Made by a program: the position numbers and the translations under genes | Assembly: GCA_026125625.1 (NCBI GenBank) | Contig: JAHCKU010000167.1 | Coordinates: 1-6,959, forward strand | DNA length: 6,959 nt | Source of the DNA: Burkholderiales bacterium | GTDB taxonomy: Bacteria > Pseudomonadota > Gammaproteobacteria > Burkholderiales > SHXO01 | Direction of reading: 5' to 3' | The notes under the pieces: model-generated | The model's input: the letters and a program-made list of their open reading frames with translations, nothing else | Databases searched by the model: none | Told to the model about the DNA's origin: nothing | Shown here: positions 1-5,767 of the stretch, in pieces | Layout of the letters: every line of letters starts with the position of its first letter | Numbering within the stretch: position 1 is the stretch's first letter

Positions 1-90
1 GTTGCTGACGTGGCGCTCGCGCCGTTTCTCGTCCACGGCTGCGGCCCGCACATAGGTTTGCGCGCGGGCCGCACGGCGCATCCATCTCAT
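1..90 (-). CDS. Possible 5' fragment of a divergent gene, cut by the left edge
   Basis: A minus-strand frame opens with ATG at 90-88 and stays open for 30 codons to the window edge. It reads MRWMRRAARAQTYVR and then a charged, hydrophilic stretch ending ERHVSN. About 80% of its third codon positions are G or C, as expected for a gene here, and it would diverge from mscL across a promoter-sized gap. Against it, there is no convincing Shine-Dalgarno sequence before the ATG, a plus-strand frame over the same bases is also open (to a stop at 130-132), and a 10-bp GC inverted repeat (40-73) lies inside. No family is recognised. It may simply be non-coding sequence. Confidence 0.25.
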   Translation of the reverse strand, partial: MRWMRRAARAQTYVRAAAVDEKRRERHVSN

Positions 91-92
91 GA

Positions 93-121
93 TTGGCGCT
101 CGACCTACAGTACACTAGCAT
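93..121 (+). promoter_or_regulatory. Weak candidate sigma70 promoter for mscL
   Basis: TTGGCG (93-98) and TAGCAT (116-121) are separated by 17 bases. Each matches the sigma70 consensus at four of six positions. Transcription would start near 128 and leave a leader of about 120 bases. This is the best candidate upstream of mscL, but such matches arise easily by chance. Confidence 0.3.
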
Positions 122-246
122 GCGCCTCGTAATGAGCGGGGGCGTTACGCCTTCCGATTCCAGCGACGCTGATCGAGACGCAACCCTGCCGGTGATGACC
201 GGCTTCGCCGATTCCTTCCAACCATCGCAATACGGAGGCCTGTGAA

Positions 247-672
247 ATGAGCTTCACGTCCGAGTTTCGAGAGTTTGCAATGAAAGGCAGCGTCGTCGAT
301 CTCGCGGTCGGCGTCATCATTGGCGGTGCTTTCGGAAAAATCGTCGATTCGGCAGTCAACGACCTGATCATGCCTGTGATCGGACGCATCATTGGAAATG
401 TCGATTTCACCAACCTGTACGTGCCACTGGCCGAAGTGCCGGACAATGTACCCAACACCCTGGCGGGGCTGAAGGCCGCAGGGGTACCAGTGTTCGCCTA
501 TGGCAACTTCATCACTGTTCTGCTCAACTTCATCATCCTCGCGTTCGTCATCTTCATGATGGTCAAGCAGATCAACCGGCTCAAGCGTGAAGCGCCTCCG
601 GCGCCGCCACCTGCACCGGCCGAAGACGTCGTCCTGCTGCGCGAGATCCGCGACAGCCTCAGGCGCACCTGA
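247..672 (+). CDS. mscL: Large-conductance mechanosensitive channel MscL
   Basis: MscL is a homopentameric inner-membrane channel that opens under membrane tension during hypo-osmotic shock and releases solutes before the cell bursts. The 141-residue product matches the usual length of about 136-140. Its N-terminus is the family signature: an amphipathic EFREFAMKG segment, then VVDLAVGVIIGGAFGKIV (16-33), the pore-lining first helix. This includes the narrow-gate region around L19 to V23 with G22. A periplasmic loop spans roughly 47-82, the second membrane helix is about 83-106, a Pro/Ala linker follows (116-125), and the C-terminal bundle helix (EDVVLLREIRDSLRR) closes the protein. GGAGG at 234-238, eight bases before the ATG, fixes the start. 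It appears monocistronic and converges on the rhomboid gene. Nothing essential is missing, so it is expected to be functional. Confidence 0.97.
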   Translation: MSFTSEFREFAMKGSVVDLAVGVIIGGAFGKIVDSAVNDLIMPVIGRIIGNVDFTNLYVPLAEVPDNVPNTLAGLKAAGVPVFAYGNFITVLLNFIILAFVIFMMVKQINRLKREAPPAPPPAPAEDVVLLREIRDSLRRT

Positions 673-681
673 TGCCCGACC

Positions 682-713
682 CCGGCCCGCCCTTCACAGC
701 AGGGGCGGGCCGG
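682..713. terminator. GC-rich hairpin between convergent mscL and rhomboid genes
   Basis: An 11-bp perfect inverted repeat (CCGGCCCGCCC at 682-692, GGGCGGGCCGG at 703-713) encloses a 10-base loop. It lies 10 bases after the mscL stop and 37 bases beyond the end of the rhomboid gene. Neither strand has a T-tract after the stem, so it is not a canonical intrinsic terminator. Its position suggests a bidirectional end-of-transcript structure. Confidence 0.55.
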
Positions 714-749
714 CACACGATCCGGCCGGCGCCGGGCTCGATTGCAGGC

Positions 750-1493
750 TCAGCGCTTGTCTCGCATACGTATCAGCGCCGCGACCGCCATGCCGGCGAT
801 GAAACCGCCGATGTGCGCCCCGTGCGCGACGCCTCCGGCACCGCCGCCTGCCAGCATCGGCAGCAGGTTGTCCAGCACCAGATACATGATCAGGACCACC
901 GTCGCGCTGATTTGCACCACGCCGACGTAGAAGGGGAACAGGAACATCCACACCTTGACCACGTGCCGCGGAAACCACACCAAGTAGAAGCCGAGCACAC
1001 CTGAGATGGCGCCGGAGGCGCCGACCAGCGGAATCGGTGAGCCGAGATTGAACAGTGCGTGGAACAGCGTGGCAGCGATGCCGGTCGCCAGATACCAGAA
1101 CAGATAGGGCCAGGCACCCAGACGATGCTCGACGTTGTTGCCGTAGATCCACAGGTAGAGCATGTTTCCGAACAGGTGCATGAAGCCGCCATGCAGGAAC
1201 ATGGCCGCGAGCAGCGTCGTCACGCGCGGTGCATCGGCACGAAAGCCCCACTGATAGACCACCAGATCGTAGGCGCTCATGTGGCCGAGCACCTGCTGCT
1301 GTGAAGTACCGGGCGGAAGGTTGGGCAGCAACACGCGCAGATATTCCGCCAGCAGCGGATCAGCGGGATCGGGCGGGCGCATGCTCAGCGGCAGCGTGAG
1401 CAGCAGGTACACCGCAACGTTGACCGCGATGATGGCCACGGTCATCACCGGCACGTGATGCGGATTGGGCTCGTCGCCGATCGGCAGGAACAT
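750..1493 (-). CDS. Rhomboid family intramembrane serine protease
   Basis: Rhomboids are polytopic inner-membrane proteases that cut transmembrane segments of other proteins using a Ser-His dyad inside the bilayer. The 247-residue product has all key elements. HGGFMHLFGN (101-110) supplies the conserved His106 and Asn110 of the oxyanion region. GASG (158-161) supplies nucleophile Ser160. HGAHIGGF (224-231) in the last helix supplies catalytic His227. About six membrane helices are visible, near 17-35, 91-117, 128-147, 156-173, 183-207 and 219-241. The 35-90 loop is hydrophilic and Pro-rich. The open frame extends upstream into the transporter gene, but that part translates as Arg-rich non-membrane sequence. 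The start was therefore placed at MFLPIGDE, with a modest GGAG 13 bases upstream. It is the last gene of the four-gene unit, 47 bases after the NicO gene. The family is secure; the substrate is unknown. Confidence 0.93.
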   Translation of the reverse strand: MFLPIGDEPNPHHVPVMTVAIIAVNVAVYLLLTLPLSMRPPDPADPLLAEYLRVLLPNLPPGTSQQQVLGHMSAYDLVVYQWGFRADAPRVTTLLAAMFLHGGFMHLFGNMLYLWIYGNNVEHRLGAWPYLFWYLATGIAATLFHALFNLGSPIPLVGASGAISGVLGFYLVWFPRHVVKVWMFLFPFYVGVVQISATVVLIMYLVLDNLLPMLAGGGAGGVAHGAHIGGFIAGMAVAALIRMRDKR

Positions 1494-1540
1494 GGCCGGG
1501 GTGTTGCTCCGGATAGCGGATAGAGAGGAACGTAGCCCTG

Positions 1541-2386
1541 CTAGATCGCAGCAGCGAGCGTGCGCCAGGCCTTGAACGTGAGCAGCACACCGACCAGCAC
1601 GATCAGCAGCGCGGTGCCGAGCTGAACGCGCGCAGCCCAGGGACCGGCCAGCCAGTCGAGGATGCGCTGACCGACCTTCGCGGCGATCACGCCGACCAGC
1701 ACCAGGGTGGCGGCGAAACCGAGGCTGAATACCAGAACCGTACCCAGGCCGAGCATCGGCTTGCCCTGGGCCAGGGCCGACAATAGCACGGCGAGTGCAG
1801 CCGGATCGGGCAGCAGTCCACCAGCTACGCCGAGTCCGATCAGCATCCACATGCTTGGCCGGTTGCGGGTCACCAGATCGACGTTGTGCGTGTGCTTGAA
1901 GCCCCAGCCGTGGCTATGGTAGCCCGGTGCCTGCTCACCGTGCGCATGCTCGTGATCGTGGGAATGATCGTGCGCAGGGTGATCGTGATCATGCCGATGG
2001 CCAGCATGATGATGGTGACCGGCGGCCAGCGGCGCGCCATCCGCGGCACCACCTCCTGAGCCGCGCGCAACGGGGAGCAATTCGCGCTGGGTCCACAGCG
2101 TCCACACACCGATGAGAATGACCAGCAGACCCGTGAACAGAGCCAGCCAGGCCTCGATCCGGTGCGGCACCATGCCCGGCAGTCCGAGCGAGGCCAGCAC
2201 ACCCACCAGCACGATGCCGCTGGTATGCGACAACGTGACGAAGATGCCGAGGATCCAGGCATCCACGGGACGCCCACGCGCACCCACGATGTAGGCGGCA
2301 GCGATGGTCTTGCCATGGCCCGGCGTGGCAGCGTGAACCGCACCCAGCCAGAAACTGGAGGCAAGATACAACAACGCTTCGCTCAT
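1541..2386 (-). CDS. NicO/RcnA-type nickel/cobalt transporter with His-rich loop
   Basis: A 281-residue inner-membrane protein of the NicO (RcnA-like) family, whose characterised members move Ni(II) or Co(II), RcnA being an exporter. Family motifs are HAATPGHGKT (18-27), matching HxxxPGHxKT; a second-helix LSHTSG (52-57); and GGLLPDPAA (189-197), where RcnA has GGLIPCPAA. Between the third and fourth membrane helices lies a His-rich loop with 18 His in residues 124-167, a typical metal-binding feature. Membrane helices are near 7-24, 43-67, 80-98, 180-205, 212-236 and 255-274. The frame continues upstream into the lyase-like gene, but MSEALLYLAS was chosen because AAGGGCGAG lies just before it and the family N-terminus begins there. 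It is the third gene of the unit, 37 bases after its upstream neighbour. Family assignment is firm, but metal and direction (import or efflux) cannot be read from the sequence. Confidence 0.9.
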   Translation of the reverse strand: MSEALLYLASSFWLGAVHAATPGHGKTIAAAYIVGARGRPVDAWILGIFVTLSHTSGIVLVGVLASLGLPGMVPHRIEAWLALFTGLLVILIGVWTLWTQRELLPVARGSGGGAADGAPLAAGHHHHAGHRHDHDHPAHDHSHDHEHAHGEQAPGYHSHGWGFKHTHNVDLVTRNRPSMWMLIGLGVAGGLLPDPAALAVLLSALAQGKPMLGLGTVLVFSLGFAATLVLVGVIAAKVGQRILDWLAGPWAARVQLGTALLIVLVGVLLTFKAWRTLAAAI

Positions 2387-2423
2387 CGGCTCGCCCTTTC
2401 GATTGTACCCGGGAAGACATCGA

Positions 2424-3380
2424 TCATTGCACGACCCGTCCGACGTAGCCGGCGATATCTGCGTACCAGACGTTGCCGTCGGCATCCGCCGCCAGCGAGT
2501 ACGGACGCGCGCCTTCACGCGGCAAGCGCAGCAGTTCTACCTTGCCATCGCGCCAGCGACCCAGCGCACCGGCGCGCAGCACGCCGAACCAGACTTCTCC
2601 ATCGCGGCCGATCGCCAGCCCGGACAGGCCGTTCGCTCCCTCCGGCATCGGATACTCGGTGAATCTGCCCTGGCTGAACCGTCCCAGCTTGTTGCCGCGA
2701 AACTCCAGGAACCAGACATCGCCGTGGGCATCCACGACAACGTCGGTCGGCGCACTCCCCAGCGTGGGCACCTCGTACTCTTCGACCTTGCCGTCGGCGT
2801 CGACGTGGATCAGCTGGTTTCCGCTCTGCAGGGTGCCCCATATGGAGCCGTCCGCCACCGCTGCCACGCCATAGGGACCGCCGCGCACGGAGTCGAACAC
2901 GTTGCGCGTGAGCTGGCCTTCCTTCAGACGCGTGAAGCTGTAGCGGGTCGCTTCGGCGAACCATACTGCCCCATCCGGCGCCACGGACAGGCGTCCCAGG
3001 CGCGCGATCGGCGTGCCGAGCGGGAATGTGCTCACCTGAGCGTCGCCAGTGACTTTGACGATCGCGATGTTGGTCGGATCACTCACCCAGACATTGCCCG
3101 CTGCATCGACGTCGATGCCGACCGACTCGATGCTCGCTGCGCCTCGCGTCACCCGTTCGAGCTTGCCGTCGCGAATCACGCCCAGCACGTCGGCGCCATC
3201 CAGCGTGAACCACACCGAGCCGTCCGGCGCGACGGCGATCGCGACCGGTGTTTCCTTGCCTGCGGTCAAGTCGTACTCGACGACATCGAGACGTCCGGAT
3301 TGCTGCTTCATGTACCAGACAGCGACAGCGAGCGACGCCACCAGCAACGCGATCAGGAGAAATGCGCGAACGGATCTCAT
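2424..3380 (-). CDS. Membrane-anchored streptogramin-lyase-like (Vgb-like) beta-propeller
   Basis: A 318-residue protein resembling the virginiamycin B lyase / SMP-30-like propeller group. A short basic N-terminus (MRSVR) precedes one membrane helix (about 7-24), which predicts an N-in anchor with the rest in the periplasm. Seven evenly spaced blade motifs of the form DGxVWF follow, at about 53, 94, 136, 177, 219, 260 and 301, 41-42 residues apart, giving a complete seven-bladed propeller. WFLEFRGNKLGRF (223-235) is the closest match to the Vgb blade signature. Only two His occur in the whole protein (192 and 219), so the His-Glu-His lyase chemistry of true Vgb is doubtful and a binding or scaffold role is likelier. 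The start at 3380 overlaps the upstream stop as ATGA (3377-3380), indicating translational coupling. The longer upstream frame lies inside the preceding gene and was rejected. Antibiotic resistance should not be inferred. Confidence 0.8.
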   Translation of the reverse strand: MRSVRAFLLIALLVASLAVAVWYMKQQSGRLDVVEYDLTAGKETPVAIAVAPDGSVWFTLDGADVLGVIRDGKLERVTRGAASIESVGIDVDAAGNVWVSDPTNIAIVKVTGDAQVSTFPLGTPIARLGRLSVAPDGAVWFAEATRYSFTRLKEGQLTRNVFDSVRGGPYGVAAVADGSIWGTLQSGNQLIHVDADGKVEEYEVPTLGSAPTDVVVDAHGDVWFLEFRGNKLGRFSQGRFTEYPMPEGANGLSGLAIGRDGEVWFGVLRAGALGRWRDGKVELLRLPREGARPYSLAADADGNVWYADIAGYVGRVVQ

Positions 3381-4546
3381 CGGACGTAGGAACCGGCCGC
3401 ATGCCGGCCCTGCTGCCTGGCGAGGAGATACCGCGCCAACAGGATGCCGACCAGGAGTAGCAAGAGTGGAAAGGCGATCAATCCCGCCAGGCTCAGTGGA
3501 TCGAGCTGCGTCAGCAGATTGCTGCCCTGCTCCGCTCGCCGCCATAGTTCCTGGTAAGGCATCAGCGAGAAACCGATGTACCAGGTTTGCGCCTCGTGCG
3601 GATCCGGACGCAGCGGGCCGGCTTCCAGATGCACCGGCAAGGTCCCTCCCTCGGCCAATTCCCAGGTGTCGCCCCCGTCGAGACTGCGCAGCAGACCCCG
3701 ATGACTGGCGAGAAGGATGGTCCCGGCCGCAGGGTCCAGCGCCATCTCACGTATCACGGTACCGGGCTCCGGCAATGGGCTGCCGACTGCACGCCAGATG
3801 CCACCATCATCGTCGCTGACGAACACCCGATCGTTGCCGGCGGCCCACATGCGCCGAGGCGTCGCACCGTCGGCGAACACCGTTTCGATGCGCCCTTTGG
3901 GCAGCCCCGCCATGCGCGGCGTCCAGTCGCTCGCATCGGAACTGGTCCAAACTTCACCACCCGCGACGATCCACATCGACTCGTGCGGATCGTGCTGGAT
4001 GGCGATGCTGCTGGCTGGCTGATCGGGCAACAGATCGGTCGCCACACGTCGAAAATTCCGGCCGTGGTCGGTGCTGACGAACACCCCGCGCGCGCCGAGC
4101 GCGATCACGCGCCCGCTCGTGGTGGCGGCGACGATACGACGCACCGGCAGCGCGCTCTGCGCGATACCTGCCGGCTGCCAGCTCACGCCGTCCTCGGTGC
4201 GGAAGATACCGGCGGCGGTCGAGGCCAGCGCGCCCTTGCCGTCGTCGAGGAAAGTCACTGCCAGTGTGGGGCCGTAGAAGATGTCGGGTGCTTCCTGGAC
4301 CCAGTTGCGTCCGCCGTTGCGTGAGCGCAGCAGGCGGGTGTCCGTGGCATAGAGCAGGTGATGGGGATCGGTTGGGCTGACGGCTACGTCGAGCGATGCA
4401 CCGATGAATAGACCGGCATCGGCCGCCAGCCAGGATCTGCCGAAGTCACGCGTGCGGTAGGTTCCACCCCATGCGCTGGGATCGTGGCCGCCGGCAGGAA
4501 GGCTGAGAACGAGAAGCGGGAGCAGTGCGAAGAAGCGACGCAACAT
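3377..4546 (-). CDS. Exported BNR/Asp-box seven-bladed beta-propeller with C-terminal membrane anchor
   Basis: A 389-residue protein of the sialidase/YCF48/sortilin-like repeat group. It begins with a signal peptide (MLRRFFALLPLLVLSLPA, 1-18). Seven Asp-box motifs (S/T-x-D-x-G-x-x-W/F, some degenerate) start near 32, 75, 116, 158, 202, 244 and 288, so the 41-44 residue spacing gives seven blades. The clearest are TRDFGRSW, STDHGRNF and SLDGGDTW. A hydrophobic segment (about 351-376, with Pro360) and a basic tail end the protein, predicting a type I topology with the propeller in the periplasm. Catalytic residues of sialidases are not recognisable, so an enzymatic role is unsupported; binding or assembly is more likely. 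It is the first gene of the four-gene unit and overlaps the next by four bases. No Shine-Dalgarno sequence precedes the ATG, which lies only 26 bases beyond the terminator of the upstream gene. Confidence 0.82.
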   Translation of the reverse strand: MLRRFFALLPLLVLSLPAGGHDPSAWGGTYRTRDFGRSWLAADAGLFIGASLDVAVSPTDPHHLLYATDTRLLRSRNGGRNWVQEAPDIFYGPTLAVTFLDDGKGALASTAAGIFRTEDGVSWQPAGIAQSALPVRRIVAATTSGRVIALGARGVFVSTDHGRNFRRVATDLLPDQPASSIAIQHDPHESMWIVAGGEVWTSSDASDWTPRMAGLPKGRIETVFADGATPRRMWAAGNDRVFVSDDDGGIWRAVGSPLPEPGTVIREMALDPAAGTILLASHRGLLRSLDGGDTWELAEGGTLPVHLEAGPLRPDPHEAQTWYIGFSLMPYQELWRRAEQGSNLLTQLDPLSLAGLIAFPLLLLLVGILLARYLLARQQGRHAAGSYVR

Positions 4547-4556
4547 CAGTGAAAAA

Positions 4557-4565
4557 ACTATCGCA
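4557..4565 (-). promoter_or_regulatory. Candidate extended -10 element for the four-gene unit
   Basis: On the minus strand TGC-GATAGT resembles an extended -10 (TGn plus four of six matches to TATAAT). Transcription starting about seven bases later would leave a leader of only about four bases before the ATG at 4546. That would fit the missing Shine-Dalgarno sequence. No good -35 was found. This is a tentative call. Confidence 0.22.
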
Positions 4566-4572
4566 GGCAGCG

Positions 4573-4611
4573 AAAAACGGCGAGGAACCGGGGTTGCCCG
4601 GCTCCTCGCCG
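4573..4611 (-). terminator. Rho-independent terminator of the MBL-fold hydrolase gene
   Basis: Two 15-base arms (4578-4592 and 4597-4611) pair with one mismatch around a four-base loop. On the minus strand the stem is followed at once by TTTTT (4577-4573), with a second run of six T at 4557-4552. It starts 37 bases after the hydrolase stop codon. This is a strong canonical intrinsic terminator and separates the hydrolase from the propeller/transporter unit. Confidence 0.9.
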
Positions 4612-4648
4612 CCGATGCTGTGGACGACCTGTGCTTGCCGTTGCTTCG

Positions 4649-5635
4649 CTACGGTTTGCGCGACCGCTCTCCAGGAGCGAGCGCGATTTCCGCCATGCGC
4701 GAGCCGTTCGGGCCGACCCAGCTGTTCTTGGTCAACGGATAGCCCTCGGTGTAGGACAACGGCTCATGCGCCGCGACGCAGTTATGATAACCACCGGTGA
4801 TCTTGTAGCACTTCTCATAGGCCAGGAACTGCTGCACCGAATCGGTCTGCTGCGGGTTGGCGAGCATCCAATCGCGAATGCCTTCCCAGGACGAATACGC
4901 GTCGGAACCGAATACCAGCTTGCCGATGCTGGTCGGCACTTCGAGCAGCTGCGAGCCTTCGGTATGAGAACGGAACGCCGGATGGATCCGCACGCCCGGC
5001 AGGATCTCCATCCTGCCGTCGACGATCACGGCCTGTCCGCGCAGCACTTTGCCGTAGATCTCGTCGAGCGTGAGCGGTGTATAGCCGCAAGCCGGGGTAC
5101 GCATGCAACCACCCGGATCGGTATTGACCGCCATGATATTGGGATGCGGGTAATTCAGCGCCCACTCGATGCCCTTCAGCTCTTCGCGCTGCACGTAGAG
5201 CACGGCATTGGGGAAGTCCATCAGCTGCCCGGCATGATCCCAGTGGCCATGGCCGATGACGATCTTGGTCACCTGCTCGGCACTGAAGCCGAGCATCTTC
5301 AGCTGCTCGGGCAACGGGGCCCAGTGATCCGAGCCCGTCATCTTCAGGTATTCCTCCTGCTTCCAACCTGCGTCGTACAGCATCAGCTCATTGCCACACT
5401 TGATGACACCGACGTTGACCGGCAGGTCGACGGTGTTGATGCTGTTGGCAGCGTTCGTTGCACCCGGCACGTAGGCGCGATCCGGCATGAATGCTCCGAA
5501 TGGAACGTTCATGAAACGGCTGCTTTCGACCAGCCACACCGAGCAGTTGGTCTGCGCCTGGGCCATACCCGTACTCAATCCCGTAGCGGCCAACATGCCG
5601 ACGACCGCCAAAGCCTTCAACACTTGCTTTTTCAT
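4649..5635 (-). CDS. Exported metallo-beta-lactamase-fold hydrolase, AHL-lactonase-like
   Basis: A 328-residue MBL-fold metallohydrolase. The signal peptide is MKKQVLKALAVVGMLAATGL plus STGMAQA, with probable cleavage after AQA (27), so the enzyme should be periplasmic or secreted. The dinuclear-metal ligands are all visible: HGHWDH (129-134; His129, His131, Asp133, His134), His224 in SHTEGSQLL, Asp245 in FGSDAYSS and His290 in AAHEP. This order and spacing fit the group containing N-acyl-homoserine lactonases, so hydrolysis of a lactone or related ester is plausible. The Tyr after Asp245 is one position off that of AiiA, and an insertion (about 161-200) contains two Cys (177, 183), so the substrate is uncertain. 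GGGGGAAGCTA just before the ATG fixes the start. It appears to be a single-gene unit ended by the terminator at 4573-4611. Fold and export are confident; lactonase activity is only likely. Confidence 0.85.
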   Translation of the reverse strand: MKKQVLKALAVVGMLAATGLSTGMAQAQTNCSVWLVESSRFMNVPFGAFMPDRAYVPGATNAANSINTVDLPVNVGVIKCGNELMLYDAGWKQEEYLKMTGSDHWAPLPEQLKMLGFSAEQVTKIVIGHGHWDHAGQLMDFPNAVLYVQREELKGIEWALNYPHPNIMAVNTDPGGCMRTPACGYTPLTLDEIYGKVLRGQAVIVDGRMEILPGVRIHPAFRSHTEGSQLLEVPTSIGKLVFGSDAYSSWEGIRDWMLANPQQTDSVQQFLAYEKCYKITGGYHNCVAAHEPLSYTEGYPLTKNSWVGPNGSRMAEIALAPGERSRKP

Positions 5636-5724
5636 TAGCTTCCCCCACCGATGGTTGTCGAGACTCGCGCCTCTCCTGACTTCGGTCGCCCTAGATTCCG
5701 GGCGGCCACAACACCAACAGGCTG

Positions 5725-5741
5725 CTGCAAAACTATTGCAG
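5725..5741. repeat. 17-bp inverted repeat upstream of the hydrolase gene
   Basis: CTGCAA-AACTA-TTGCAG is a perfect 6-bp dyad centred about 98 bases upstream of the hydrolase ATG. It has the CT...AG ends of LuxR-type boxes but is one base longer than the usual CT-N12-AG core. It could be an operator or chance. Confidence 0.35.
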
Positions 5742-5767
5742 GATGCGCGGAATTCCTATGTACTTAT

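Noticed and set aside
1494..1850. N-terminal extension of the rhomboid gene
   Set aside because: These 119 codons overlap the end of the NicO gene and translate to Arg-rich sequence unlike a rhomboid. The protein starts naturally at MFLPIGDE.
1920..2030. Low-complexity, repeat-like DNA
   Set aside because: The repetition is fully explained by alternating His and Asp/Glu codons of the metal-binding loop in the NicO gene.
2387..2518. N-terminal extension of the NicO gene
   Set aside because: These 44 codons overlap the lyase-like gene, are unlike NicO N-termini, and a good ribosome-binding site lies just before the start at 2386.
2424..3380. Annotation as an antibiotic-resistance gene (vgb)
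   Set aside because: The fold family matches, but the catalytic His residues expected of Vgb are not apparent and the protein is membrane-anchored.
2403..3389. Long plus-strand open frame (328 codons) antisense to the lyase-like propeller
   Set aside because: It mirrors the minus-strand propeller gene, has no recognisable domain, and the minus strand carries seven regular blade motifs. Long antisense frames are expected in GC-rich genes.
3587..4324. Plus-strand open frame (245 codons) antisense to the Asp-box propeller
   Set aside because: It is a shadow of the minus-strand gene, which shows seven Asp boxes in register, a signal peptide and an anchor.
4631..5638. Plus-strand open frame (335 codons) antisense to the MBL-fold hydrolase
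   Set aside because: The minus strand encodes a signal peptide and the full set of metal ligands and ends in a terminator. The antisense product has no recognisable features.
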